Assembly: GCF_022899355.1 (NCBI RefSeq)
Contig: NZ_JALJCK010000026.1
Coordinates: 1-38,675 of the forward strand
Direction: 5' to 3'
Length of the DNA stretch: 38,675 bases
From: Shinella yambaruensis
Lineage (GTDB): Bacteria; Pseudomonadota; Alphaproteobacteria; Rhizobiales; Rhizobiaceae
The number at the start of each line of letters is the position of its first letter. The first letter of the stretch is position 1. The notes under the pieces are model-generated. The model searched no databases. It had not been told where the DNA came from and saw only the letters and a program-made list of their open reading frames with translations. The position numbers were made by a program, and so were the translations under genes. Positions 30,372-37,351 of this stretch are shown one piece after another.

Positions 30372-32530
30372 GCAGCACCCCCGGCAATCATCGGCAGGCT
30401 GGCCTGCTCGTCAGCGACCGGACCCCGCGCGCGCCGCGCCATGCCCTCGGCCGTCACGCTCAACATGCCACCGACATAGGCAAGCCAACCGTCCTCTATG
30501 CCGTGGATCGTCAGCCAGGCCGAGGCGGCGCCATCTAGGCCGATATTCGGCGCAATGTATTTTTTCTTCCCGGCGCGGTAGGGCCAGAGCCCTTTCCCGA
30601 GCAATCCTTCCTCGCTGCGCCCGGCAGGCTCTTCGCTCCCCAGCTCCGCCATGATCGCCCGGGCGTTCTTCACGGACAAGTCCTTGCCTGAAAGGCCGAT
30701 GCGCACGGCGCGGAAGATACAGTCCGGATAGGTAAAGTTTTTGGTCGCCAGCAGGCCCTTCCAATGCTTGTCGGTGCACAGATCAACGGCATGGAGCCAG
30801 CGCCAACGCTCGCCGACATCCCGGCCAATGACCTCCGGAGCCAACCACTCAACACGAATTCCCGCTTTTGCATGAATGTCCTCAAGGAACGGGACCACAT
30901 CGGCAACGGCCCAGAGATCGGGGTGCCGCAACACCAATCGGCTCTCCGCCCCGTCCAGCCGGCGAGCCGGGATGAATTCCACCGGAAACCGAAATAGCCG
31001 CGATGGCAACGCGCACGGCCGGTCATTCGTGAGGCCGGAATTTAGCTCCAGCAGGAATTGGTTCGGAACCAGACCAGACGCAAGGACAGCATCAAGCACG
31101 CTGTCTGCCCGCGTTTCCGCCGCCGCCTCCCGGCCCGTCACCGGGCGGTAACGATCCCCCTCATCCGGCCCGGCGATCAGCCCTTCCGCAAGGAATTCGC
31201 CGAGCAGCGCGGCCGCATCGCCGTCGCGAATGCCGATGGCGCGGCGCAGCGCCGGCCGGTCGAAATGCGCTTGCTGCAGTATCCATGCCCGCGCCTCGTC
31301 GCGCCGTTCGTCAAGCCGCTCGTCGAGCGTGCGGCGCGGCGTCTCGCGCGCGAATTCGTCGAAACCGATATCGCAGGCCTGCCCGCCCTCGCCCGGCTCA
31401 AGGCAGTCCTCGCCGGCATGCTCGGCCCAGTCGATCCGCCGCGCCAGCATCCAGCCGTCCGAACGGCCATAGCTGCCGTCCGCGTTGCGCTCCCAGACGA
31501 ACCACCCGGTATTCATGCGGCTGGAGGCCTTTTCGCCCTCATAGCCTTCGCGGTGCATCATCGGCAGGCGCCGCTTGAAGGCATAGACCCGCGAGGGCGG
31601 GTTGAGGTCCATCACGAAATTGCGGTCCTCGTCGGCAAAGCCGCACTGGAAATTCAGGTTGAGCAGCAGCGCCAGCTTGCGCGGCTTGTGCACGCGCAGC
31701 GCATGCGTGACGAAGGCATTGAGGCATTCGCCATAGGGCGGATTGGTGACGATATCCGGCCCCTCGCCCGCCGATGCCGGCCGGCTGTGCAGGAAATCCC
31801 CGACCGACTGGACCGCGCCGGCCGCCGAGATCGTGCCCCGGTCGACGAGATCGGAGAGCACGACGCAATAGCCCTTCTCCTCCAGCACGGCGGAGATGGC
31901 GCCATGCCCGCAGGCCGGTTCCCAGATGGTTTCGGTAAAGCTCTCATGCGCCAGCAGCGACAGCACGGCCACGCGCGGCGTCTGATAAAAATTCGCCCCG
32001 CGCGCGTCCTTGCCGGCGCTCGCCGTGCCGATCGCCGCGCGCAGGTTCGCCCGTGACGGCTCGAACCCGTTCTTCACCGCCGCCGAGATCGTGCGCTTGA
32101 TGAAGCCGGGATCGCCGGCCTCCGCCTCGCGCATCTTGCGGATGTGGAAAAGACGTTCTTTCGAGACGCCGAAATCCTCCAGCCGCAAAAGGTTATTCGT
32201 GTCACCCTTTTTCGGCCGGCCGCGCGCGACCATGACGCCCGCCTCTTTCGCCCGGTCGATTTCGTTGGCGATGCCGATCTCGGCATGCGTGGAGATCTCC
32301 AGCGCAAGGCCGACCATCGTGCGCGCCTTGTCGCGCATTGCCTCGCTCAGCTTCATGCGCGAGGCGAAGGCGGCGGCGGCTTTCGCCTCGTCATAGGTCG
32401 CCTCGGAAAGCGCGAAGGCGGTCTTCACGTCGCCATCCTCGAAAAGCCGCCGCGCCAGCTCGATTTTCTCGGCCAGCGCGGGAAGGGTTTCGACGGCGGA
32501 CGGTTCGGGGAGGATCGCCAGCGCCGTCAT
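30368..32530 (-). CDS. Large fused N6-adenine DNA methyltransferase
   Basis: A 720-residue protein. The N-terminal 150 residues are helical and basic, ending in a possible HTH (RGRPKKGDTNNLLRLEDFG then KERLFHIRKM). The methyltransferase core follows: FYQTPR (181-186), WEPACGHGAIS (203-213, motif I for S-adenosylmethionine) and DIVTNPPYGECL (259-270, motif IV, catalytic NPPY). Motif order (I then IV) fits the gamma/alpha groups. The C-terminal 350 residues contain extra domains I do not recognise, including WLAPEVIGRDVGERWRWLHA. It probably methylates adenine for protection from restriction or for regulation. Confidence 0.75.
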   Translation of the reverse strand: MTALAILPEPSAVETLPALAEKIELARRLFEDGDVKTAFALSEATYDEAKAAAAFASRMKLSEAMRDKARTMVGLALEISTHAEIGIANEIDRAKEAGVMVARGRPKKGDTNNLLRLEDFGVSKERLFHIRKMREAEAGDPGFIKRTISAAVKNGFEPSRANLRAAIGTASAGKDARGANFYQTPRVAVLSLLAHESFTETIWEPACGHGAISAVLEEKGYCVVLSDLVDRGTISAAGAVQSVGDFLHSRPASAGEGPDIVTNPPYGECLNAFVTHALRVHKPRKLALLLNLNFQCGFADEDRNFVMDLNPPSRVYAFKRRLPMMHREGYEGEKASSRMNTGWFVWERNADGSYGRSDGWMLARRIDWAEHAGEDCLEPGEGGQACDIGFDEFARETPRRTLDERLDERRDEARAWILQQAHFDRPALRRAIGIRDGDAAALLGEFLAEGLIAGPDEGDRYRPVTGREAAAETRADSVLDAVLASGLVPNQFLLELNSGLTNDRPCALPSRLFRFPVEFIPARRLDGAESRLVLRHPDLWAVADVVPFLEDIHAKAGIRVEWLAPEVIGRDVGERWRWLHAVDLCTDKHWKGLLATKNFTYPDCIFRAVRIGLSGKDLSVKNARAIMAELGSEEPAGRSEEGLLGKGLWPYRAGKKKYIAPNIGLDGAASAWLTIHGIEDGWLAYVGGMLSVTAEGMARRARGPVADEQASLPMIAGGAA

Positions 32531-32531
32531 G

Positions 32532-32783
32532 TCAGTGCGCCCGCATAAGGCGATCGAGATAGGCTTGCCCGAGCCCGGTTAGCCGCCCGATCATGCCGTC
32601 TTCGCTGATATGCAGATATCCGGCCTGCCGGCATTCCAGCGCGCGGCCCTCCGCGCCCGCCGCAATCGTGATACGCCCGCCGCCGATCCGGACGGAGCGC
32701 AGGAAGTCCCGCGCGGGATCGCTGATCGGCTTGATCGCCTCGGCCACGATGGGCGATTCCGGCCATGCCCGGTGCGCCCGCAT
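32532..32783 (-). CDS. Small hypothetical protein between CII-like and methyltransferase genes
   Basis: An 83-residue protein starting at ATG 32783, just after the CII-like stop, with GGGGAGGG upstream. It contains DFLRSVRIGGGRITIAAGAE and GYLHISEDGMIGRLTGLGQA, which may be a small winged-helix-like fold (beta hairpin and helices). No family recognised. Confidence 0.6.
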   Translation of the reverse strand: MRAHRAWPESPIVAEAIKPISDPARDFLRSVRIGGGRITIAAGAEGRALECRQAGYLHISEDGMIGRLTGLGQAYLDRLMRAH

Positions 32784-32785
32784 CC

Positions 32786-33292
32786 TCAGCCCTCCCCGCC
32801 CATGCGGATCGGGACGATCGAGGCGCCGCCCGTCGCCCGCGTGCCGGCGAGAATGCGAATGGCATCGTCGATCGCATCACGCACCGCCTGCAAATCCTTG
32901 ATGCCCCGCGCGCCCTCGGCGGGCGAGACATGAAGGTCGGACAGGGCAATGCCGATATTCGCGCCGTATTCGCCGAAGAGCTTTGTCAGCTCGGCATTGG
33001 CGCGCAGCAGGCATTCGCCGTCCGGGCCGGCGCTGTCCGGCTCGCTGATCTTCCGGCCGTGCAGCCCGGCCATGATGCGGGTGATGACCGGCTCGCCGCA
33101 TTCCGCCTCCAGCCGCAGCACGGCCGGGATCGGCAGAAGCTCGGGATCGGTATCGTTGTGGCAACGGCCGATCTGGCTCTTGGAAAGCGACGTGATATCG
33201 GCGGCGCTTTCGATGCCGCCGTTTTTCTTGATGAGCAGCCGGTTGCCGGCCTTCAGCTGATAGAACCAGGCATTCGTAAGCGTGTCCTGCAT
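32786..33292 (-). CDS. CII-like phage regulatory protein
   Basis: A 168-residue protein. Residues 1-80 contain NAWFYQLKAGNRLLIKKNGG, ITSLSKSQIGRCHND and LLPIPAVLRLEAECGEPVIT, resembling the phage CII family HTH region. The C-terminal half (LLRANAELTKLFGEYG onward) is helical and may tetramerise. It follows Cro in the leftward early transcript, where CII proteins sit in lambdoid phages. It probably activates lysogeny functions or replaces a replication regulator. Confidence 0.7.
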   Translation of the reverse strand: MQDTLTNAWFYQLKAGNRLLIKKNGGIESAADITSLSKSQIGRCHNDTDPELLPIPAVLRLEAECGEPVITRIMAGLHGRKISEPDSAGPDGECLLRANAELTKLFGEYGANIGIALSDLHVSPAEGARGIKDLQAVRDAIDDAIRILAGTRATGGASIVPIRMGGEG

Positions 33293-33319
33293 ATCCAGTC
33301 TCCAGGCAAAGAAAAAGCA

Positions 33320-33362
33320 TTCCCGCCACGGGAAATCCGGTCGGGTTTTCCCGTGGCGGGAA
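33320..33362. terminator. Perfect 16-bp inverted repeat upstream of the CII-like gene
   Basis: TTCCCGCCACGGGAAA (33320-33335) and its exact inverse TTTCCCGTGGCGGGAA (33347-33362) are separated by 11 bases. It is a very stable hairpin in the Cro-CII leader. It could be a conditional terminator, an antiterminator target or an operator. The 324-base interval 33293-33616 holds otherwise no gene I can support strongly. Confidence 0.65.
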
Positions 33363-33395
33363 ATATCGAAATCGTTGAAAGATCAGGGCATCAGG

Positions 33396-33620
33396 TCAGG
33401 GAGGCCCGCATGCACGCAACATCGCAAGAACCGGCCGGGACGGCAGGTCCGCAAACCGCCCCGGCCGGCTGGCCGCGCCAACGGGAGAGGAAAAACCCCG
33501 GCGCGAATGGGAAGGCCCTGCCGGGCTTGGGAGGAAGCGGACAGGGCCGGCAGGGCCACGCGCGCACCGGCCACAAGCGGCGGGCTGGCGGGCGTCATTT
33601 GCAAAAGTGGAATACCTCAT
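33396..33620 (-). CDS. Possible small gene after cro (doubtful)
   Basis: A 74-codon frame whose ATG overlaps the cro stop in ATGA, the junction used by real genes here. The product (MRYSTFANDARQPAACGRCA onward) is proline- and arginine-rich and has no domain. Low complexity and lack of an independent ribosome site make it uncertain. Another frame on the plus strand from 33410 has a good AGGGAGG site but runs antisense to cro. Confidence 0.25.
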   Translation of the reverse strand: MRYSTFANDARQPAACGRCARGPAGPVRFLPSPAGPSHSRRGFSSPVGAASRPGRFADLPSRPVLAMLRACGPP

Positions 33621-33826
33621 TGGCCGCCGTCCTCATGTGGTCCAAAAACATCGGGGCGGATGACGTGACGGGAAATTCCTGTGATCCGTTCAAAATCGAG
33701 AACGCGCGCCGCCGGCACACGCCGCCATGAATGCAACGAGCTGTGCTTGATGCCCAACTCCCGCGAGAGGGCTACAGCCCCCCCAGCCTTTTCGGCGGCA
33801 AGTTCAACGATCTCAATCATGCGCAT
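33617..33826 (-). CDS. cro: Cro-like / YdaS-type repressor
   Basis: A 69-residue HTH protein: EIVELAAEKAGGAVALSREL, then GIKHSSLHSWRRVPAARVLD, the YdaS/P22-Cro fold, and FERITGISRHVIRPD. It starts at 33826 (or ATG 33820). It is transcribed divergently from the CI gene with operators in between, the classical immunity switch. It favours lytic growth by repressing cI. Confidence 0.82.
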   Translation of the reverse strand: MRMIEIVELAAEKAGGAVALSRELGIKHSSLHSWRRVPAARVLDFERITGISRHVIRPDVFGPHEDGGQ

Positions 33827-33856
33827 AACGTAGTTTATGCCTACGGTGCATGTCAA
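33827..33856 (-). promoter_or_regulatory. Leftward early promoter (cro)
   Basis: On the minus strand TTGACA (33856-33851) is followed after 18 bases by TACGTT (33832-33827). The start of transcription would fall near the cro ATG, so the message may be leaderless. The operator at 33830-33844 covers the -10 box, giving direct CI control. Confidence 0.65.
33830..33844. promoter_or_regulatory. CI operator 1
   Basis: GTAG-TTTATGC-CTAC, the GTAG-N7-CTAC palindrome, overlapping the -10 box of the cro promoter. The 10-bp palindrome CCTACGTAGG at 33860-33869 lies between this and the next operator and may be a further site. Confidence 0.7.
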
Positions 33857-33878
33857 CAGCCTACGTAGGTGCAAAATG

Positions 33879-33893
33879 GTAGCCGTTAGCTAC
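33879..33893. promoter_or_regulatory. CI operator 2
   Basis: GTAG-CCGTTAG-CTAC, same spacing, 10 bases upstream of the CI start codon, so it is suited to autoregulation of cI. Confidence 0.7.
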
Positions 33894-33902
33894 AACTTTG
33901 TT

Positions 33903-34589
33903 ATGGACAAATTGACAACGCTCGGCTCCCGTCTCCGCTACGCGCGCAAAGCAAGAAACCTGACGCAAGATCAGGTGGCGGCCGAATTCGACATCAAGCG
34001 CAACAACGTCTCAACTTGGGAGAGCGGAGAGACGCGCCCTAGCGTCGACCGTTTTCCGGCTTTGGCGCGCCTATATGGTGTGACGGAGGCTTGGCTACTG
34101 GACGGAGTTGGTGAGCCGCCGCCGCAAAGCCCCGGAACCAGCGCGGCCCCTCTCCCCAAAGTCTCACTTGTTCCGGGAGGGCAGTTGCTCGGAACCGGGA
34201 AGATGCCCTTGTATACTGGCGCCATGGGCGGAGACGGCCACGTCATCATCACGTTCGATGCGATCGACTACGTTAAGCGGCCCGCTGAACTTGAGAACGT
34301 GAAGGGCGGTTACGGCCTTCTGATTGTGGGAGAATCCATGATCCCAGCATTCTGGCCGGGGGATATGGCCCTAATAAACCCTCATTTGCCGCCTGCCCGA
34401 CAGAAAAACGTTATCCTTTATCACACCCCGCCGCATGGCGGGGATGTCGAGGCCATCATCAAGCAGCTGAACGGCTGGAGCGAACGACAGTGGCAGCTTC
34501 AGCAGTACAATCCGCCGCGTGAGTTCACAGAATACAGGCATGAATGGCCTGTTTGTCATCGCGTCGTCGGCAAATACGACGCTCGCTAG
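33903..34589 (+). CDS. cI: CI repressor with LexA/S24 self-cleavage domain
   Basis: A 228-residue repressor. The XRE helix-turn-helix lies at about 8-62 (LRYARKARNLTQDQVAAEFD then KRNNVSTWESGETRP). A proline-rich linker (70-95) leads to the S24 peptidase fold, with a candidate cleavage region around TGAMGG (105-110), nucleophile Ser145 in VGESMIPAF and general base Lys187 in IIKQL. RecA-stimulated self-cleavage would allow SOS induction. ATG 33903 was chosen over an upstream ATG at 33837 because that one overlaps the operators and cro promoter; there is little ribosome-site signal, as in leaderless lambda cI. Confidence 0.88.
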   Translation: MDKLTTLGSRLRYARKARNLTQDQVAAEFDIKRNNVSTWESGETRPSVDRFPALARLYGVTEAWLLDGVGEPPPQSPGTSAAPLPKVSLVPGGQLLGTGKMPLYTGAMGGDGHVIITFDAIDYVKRPAELENVKGGYGLLIVGESMIPAFWPGDMALINPHLPPARQKNVILYHTPPHGGDVEAIIKQLNGWSERQWQLQQYNPPREFTEYRHEWPVCHRVVGKYDAR

Positions 34590-34831
34590 TTCACAGTCTC
34601 CAAGAGTTCGGCCGGGTCCTCGCCGTACTGCGCAATGATCACGGCGTCATCCCAAGCCCCTATATCCGGGTCGCCTGACCGGCTGAACGCGATCACGGAC
34701 GCACTCCTCTCAGCAAGTGCCCTGGCCATCCGCTCACAGTGACCTTTGTCGCGAGCCTCGCGCGGAGGCTCGGGAATGAGCATGCCTTTGTTTCCGCGCT
34801 GGAACGATTGAACGACGAAATACGTGACCAT
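34586..34831 (-). CDS. Small conserved hypothetical protein
   Basis: An 81-residue protein convergent with cI (4-base overlap). ATG 34831 has AGGAG with 8-base spacing. It contains YFVVQSFQRGNKGMLIPEPP and MARALAERSASVIAFSRSGD, then DPDIGAWDDAVIIAQYGEDP. I recall relatives in many rhizobial chromosomes and prophages, with no known function. An operator lies upstream at 34905, so it may be repressed by CI. Confidence 0.65.
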   Translation of the reverse strand: MVTYFVVQSFQRGNKGMLIPEPPREARDKGHCERMARALAERSASVIAFSRSGDPDIGAWDDAVIIAQYGEDPAELLETVN

Positions 34832-34904
34832 TTGCAACGCTCCTTTGTTCTTTTTCTGTTCTCATCTAGACTCAAAAACGAATCAGAGTCGAGTCCTATT
34901 TAAT

Positions 34905-34919
34905 GTAGGGCACACCTAC
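34905..34919. promoter_or_regulatory. CI operator 3
   Basis: GTAG-GGCACAC-CTAC, matching operators 1 and 2, upstream of the leftward gene 34586-34831. Confidence 0.7.
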
Positions 34920-34928
34920 AAAAGCCCC

Positions 34929-34957
34929 TTGACGCCTACGTAGGTAAAAACTACCTT
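34929..34957 (+). promoter_or_regulatory. Rightward early promoter
   Basis: TTGACG (34929-34934), a 17-base spacer and TACCTT (34952-34957). The spacer contains CCTACGTAGG and the -10 overlaps operator 4, so CI would shut this promoter. It drives the small-gene operon from 35032. Confidence 0.6.
34940..34954. promoter_or_regulatory. CI operator 4
   Basis: GTAG-GTAAAAA-CTAC overlapping the rightward early promoter. The palindrome CCTACGTAGG at 34935-34944 shares its left half and also occurs between operators 1 and 2. Confidence 0.7.
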
Positions 34958-35031
34958 TGCCCCGTTCCTCCCGGACGGGTGAGGCCGTTGCATCGGCCGA
35001 TCTCTCCGGCAACCCTGAACGGAGACACCCC

Positions 35032-35229
35032 ATGCAGACGCATCACGCCACCCCCGCCGTTACCGCCATCGCCCGCAACATCCAGGCGGAAATGGCAGCC
35101 TTCATGATCGACAACGGCAGCTGCACCCGCGACGAGCTGTTGCGGCGCTTCACGCCCGAGCAGATCGACCGTTACGGCGCCGCCGCCGCCCGCGAGGCCA
35201 CGCGCCGGGCCGACCGCCTCGCCGCCTGA
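35032..35229 (+). CDS. Small early protein 1 of the rightward operon
   Basis: A 65-residue protein from ATG 35032 with CGGAGAC upstream. It is helical (VTAIARNIQAEMAAFMIDNG) with SCTRDELLRRFTPEQIDRYG in the second half, a possible small DNA-binding helix pair. The longer frame from 34957 starts in the promoter and is rejected. First gene after the rightward promoter; function unknown. Confidence 0.6.
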   Translation: MQTHHATPAVTAIARNIQAEMAAFMIDNGSCTRDELLRRFTPEQIDRYGAAAAREATRRADRLAA

Positions 35230-35231
35230 AA

Positions 35232-35287
35232 GCCTTCCGCTTCGGTTTCCGCGCCGCGTGGCGCGGTTTCCCAAACGGAAGGAAGGC
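35232..35287 (+). promoter_or_regulatory. Nested hairpin covering a ribosome binding site
   Basis: CCTTCCG (35233-35239) pairs with CGGAAGG (35276-35282), enclosing CCGCGCC (35249-35255) and GGCGCGG (35260-35266). The outer stem includes the GGAAGGAAGG ribosome site of the gene at 35292, so folding would limit its translation. Confidence 0.5.
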
Positions 35288-35291
35288 CACC

Positions 35292-35462
35292 ATGCACCCT
35301 GCCCCAGCCAGGAAAACCGAACCGCTGTTCCGCGTCGAGTTCATCGGCGGCCTGAGCGTCGTCACCAAGGCGCCCAACAGCCTCAAGGCCGAGCAGAAGG
35401 CCCGCCGCCGCCACCCGGGCATCGTGTCGAAGGTGCGCATCCTGACCGGAGCGCGCGCATGA
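35292..35462 (+). CDS. Small early protein 2
   Basis: A 56-residue basic protein (MHPAPARKTEPLFRVEFIGG, then LSVVTKAPNSLKAEQKARRR). The AAGGAAGG site precedes ATG 35292, and its stop overlaps the next ATG at 35459. It is too short for most gene finders, but start, stop overlap and codon use are convincing. A beta hairpin with a basic helix could bind nucleic acid. Function unknown. Confidence 0.6.
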   Translation: MHPAPARKTEPLFRVEFIGGLSVVTKAPNSLKAEQKARRRHPGIVSKVRILTGARA

Positions 35463-35671
35463 ACGGGCAATCGAAATACGAGCGCAAGCGCCTTCAGGCG
35501 GCGTTCCGCAAGGGCGTCAAGGAAGGCCGCCGCCTTGAACGCGAGGCCCGCCAGCTGGCGGACATGGCCGCACGGCTCTCCGCGCCCGGCGAGAAGATCG
35601 CCGCCCCGAGGGACTGGGACGCCTTCGAACCGCCCGCCACCGCAACGCCAAGGTCCGGAGATCACGCATGA
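35459..35671 (+). CDS. Small early protein 3, basic helical
   Basis: A 70-residue protein from ATG 35459 (ATGA overlap). The N-terminal 40 residues form a strongly basic amphipathic helix (NGQSKYERKRLQAAFRKGVK), the C-terminus is proline-rich. A frame open upstream is an artefact of the overlapping gene. It overlaps the ACP-like gene by 4 bases. Function unknown. Confidence 0.6.
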   Translation: MNGQSKYERKRLQAAFRKGVKEGRRLEREARQLADMAARLSAPGEKIAAPRDWDAFEPPATATPRSGDHA

Positions 35672-35931
35672 GCGACGTTTTTGACCGCTTGAAGTCAGGC
35701 ATTGCCGATTATCCGGGCATTGACATCGACATGTCGAAGGTCACACGCGCCGCCCATCTTCGCGACGATCTCGGCTTCGACAGCCTCGACGAAGTGGCCT
35801 TGGAGCTGCTGGTGGAGGAGGAATTCGGGATCTTTGTTCCGGTTGGCTCCTCGGACGAATGGCGGACAATCAGCAACGTGGTGGCGTTCGTCGAAGACGC
35901 CATCGGATCGAAAGGTCAGGCCGATGAGTGA
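35668..35931 (+). CDS. Acyl-carrier-protein-like protein
   Basis: An 87-residue acidic helical protein with the acyl carrier protein layout: helix 1, loop, then LRDDLGFDSLDEVALELLVE, with Asp38-Ser39-Leu40 where the phosphopantetheine arm is attached, then EEFGIFVP and a last helix. All family key positions (D-S-L, hydrophobic helix 2, EEEFG) are present. The C-terminus is the shared KGQADE tail. A carrier protein in a phage early operon is unusual; it could draw on the host 4'-phosphopantetheinyl transferase or interfere with lipid synthesis or with SpoT/AcpP-partner proteins. Confidence 0.72.
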   Translation: MSDVFDRLKSGIADYPGIDIDMSKVTRAAHLRDDLGFDSLDEVALELLVEEEFGIFVPVGSSDEWRTISNVVAFVEDAIGSKGQADE

Positions 35932-36262
35932 CGCGATACCCGCCGACATTAAGGTCAAGGCCGGGTCCGCGTCATGCGAGTTTTTCGCGCTGGTCGCAGA
36001 GGGCGAAGGCGAAGCCGACGCAATTATTGCAATCGTGTCGAATGCATTGGTCTCCGAGCGCCAGAATTCGCATCGCGATCTGGATGTTCGACAAAACCCC
36101 GCCCTGCGCGGCCGGGTGGCCTATGAAGCCTCCATCGCTGCCGCTCCACTTTACCACGACGGCACGCCGCGCAAGCCATGGGACCAGCTCGGCGACGTCG
36201 AGCGCTGGAGTTGGGAGCGGCCAGTCTCCACCAAACCTTCAATAGGATCAGCCGATGTCTGA
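35924..36262 (+). CDS. Small early protein 5
   Basis: A 112-residue protein whose ATG lies in the ATGAGTGA junction. Contains EADAIIAIVSNALVSERQNS and YHDGTPRKPWDQLGDVERWS, ending WERP. The WDQL...WSWER pattern recurs in small proteins of rhizobial phages that have RyR-like modules, as I recall it. It overlaps the next start by 8 bases. Function unknown. Confidence 0.55.
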   Translation: MSDAIPADIKVKAGSASCEFFALVAEGEGEADAIIAIVSNALVSERQNSHRDLDVRQNPALRGRVAYEASIAAAPLYHDGTPRKPWDQLGDVERWSWERPVSTKPSIGSADV

Positions 36263-36794
36263 AATCGCAAACCCGCGCTATTGCCCGACCGCTTGGCTCG
36301 ACGAGGTGAACCCGCTCGGCGACACGCCAGAAGCGTTTGCGCGAACCGATGGCGAGACTTGGCGATTGGTTGATCCTGATGAGGATTTTAACGCGGCAGT
36401 CTATTTCAACGAGCCGCTTGAGCCGGGCCAGATCGTCAATTTCGCACGTCTGACCACATACGGCGATTTCGTCCTGACGATCCGCGAGGACGGAACCCAC
36501 TACGCCGACCTTCCTGAATTCGACGGTCACCCAGGTTTCCGACTGGAAAACTGGGAATATGAGGACGTTGTTGACGAACTTTCGGAGTTGATCCGGGTCG
36601 GGAACCGCGAGGACATATTCTCTGACGGCGACAATCCTCTGCCGCCCGGCTCGTACACGGTCGAGTGCTGGGCTTGGCAGGACACCATTCCGTTCCGCTT
36701 CGAGCCTGCCGACGAAACTCCGAAATTCGTTCTCTGCGCGGGGGGCGAGCTGATGGACACCCTGAACACGAAAGGATCGTCCGATGCACAGTGA
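36255..36794 (+). CDS. Acidic early hypothetical protein
   Basis: A 179-residue acidic protein (WLDEVNPLGDTPEAFARTDG, then LEPGQIVNFARLTTYGDFVL). It is probably a small beta-rich globular domain with a helix (YEDVVDELSELIRVG). No family recognised. Its tail (KGSSDAQ) is a degenerate form of the shared junction. Acidic phage proteins sometimes mimic DNA or bind host enzymes; nothing specific shows here. Confidence 0.55.
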   Translation: MSEIANPRYCPTAWLDEVNPLGDTPEAFARTDGETWRLVDPDEDFNAAVYFNEPLEPGQIVNFARLTTYGDFVLTIREDGTHYADLPEFDGHPGFRLENWEYEDVVDELSELIRVGNREDIFSDGDNPLPPGSYTVECWAWQDTIPFRFEPADETPKFVLCAGGELMDTLNTKGSSDAQ

Positions 36795-37146
36795 CAAGCT
36801 GGAGCAGGAGATTGCCTGTGTCGTTCAGTCCGTGAACGAATGGGATGATCGCACGTCGCCGGATGATTACCCGGAGCACCTGCTTATCACCTCTGAGGAG
36901 TTGGCCGAGATCCTGCGCAACTTCTCGGAAACCGCCATTGCCATGGGTATCGAGCTAACCGCTCGCTTCGTCGAAAAGCGCCTGCATGACTACGTCTCGG
37001 AACACGGCTCTACCGATCCGGACACGGGCACAGTCGAATATCCCGGCAACGGCGAGGAATACGTCTACGAGCTCGAAGAGATCATCGAAGGTATCCGTGC
37101 GCTTGCCGCCCCCACAGGAACATCCGGAGGTTCCGACCATGGCTGA
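36784..37146 (+). CDS. Small acidic early protein
   Basis: A 120-residue strongly acidic, helical protein (ACVVQSVNEWDDRTSPDDYP, then AEILRNFSETAIAMGIELTA and YVYELEEIIEGIRALA). It overlaps both neighbours by a few bases. No domain recognised; probably real because of coupled junctions and consistent codon use. Confidence 0.55.
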   Translation: MHSDKLEQEIACVVQSVNEWDDRTSPDDYPEHLLITSEELAEILRNFSETAIAMGIELTARFVEKRLHDYVSEHGSTDPDTGTVEYPGNGEEYVYELEEIIEGIRALAAPTGTSGGSDHG

Positions 37147-37351
37147 CCGGCTCACGAGGTGCACGGCCTGCGGCGGCCGAGGCTACTTCCACTGCGAGTG
37201 CTGGCCGGGCGACTGCATCTGCGGCCTAGACGATCAGGACTGCGAGGACTGCGGCGGCGAAGGTTGGATCGACCCGAGCTACGATTATCCAGACTACGAT
37301 CCTCCATCCGGACCCACCTCCTCAAAATCGAAAGGTCAGGCCGATGAGTGA
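37139..37351 (+). CDS. DnaJ-type zinc-finger protein
   Basis: A 70-residue protein with repeated CxxC knuckles: CTACGGRGYFHC (8-19), CICG near 27 and CEDCGGEGW near 35. CxxCxGxG units are typical of the DnaJ/HSP40 zinc-binding region and of small phage zinc proteins. ATG 37139 has CCGGAGG upstream. The C-terminus is disordered and ends in KGQADE. It may interact with host chaperones or RNA. Confidence 0.6.
   Translation: MADRLTRCTACGGRGYFHCECWPGDCICGLDDQDCEDCGGEGWIDPSYDYPDYDPPSGPTSSKSKGQADE

Noticed and set aside
31058..32056. Plus-strand open frame of 332 codons
   Set aside because: It is antisense to the methyltransferase core containing NPPY and the SAM motif.
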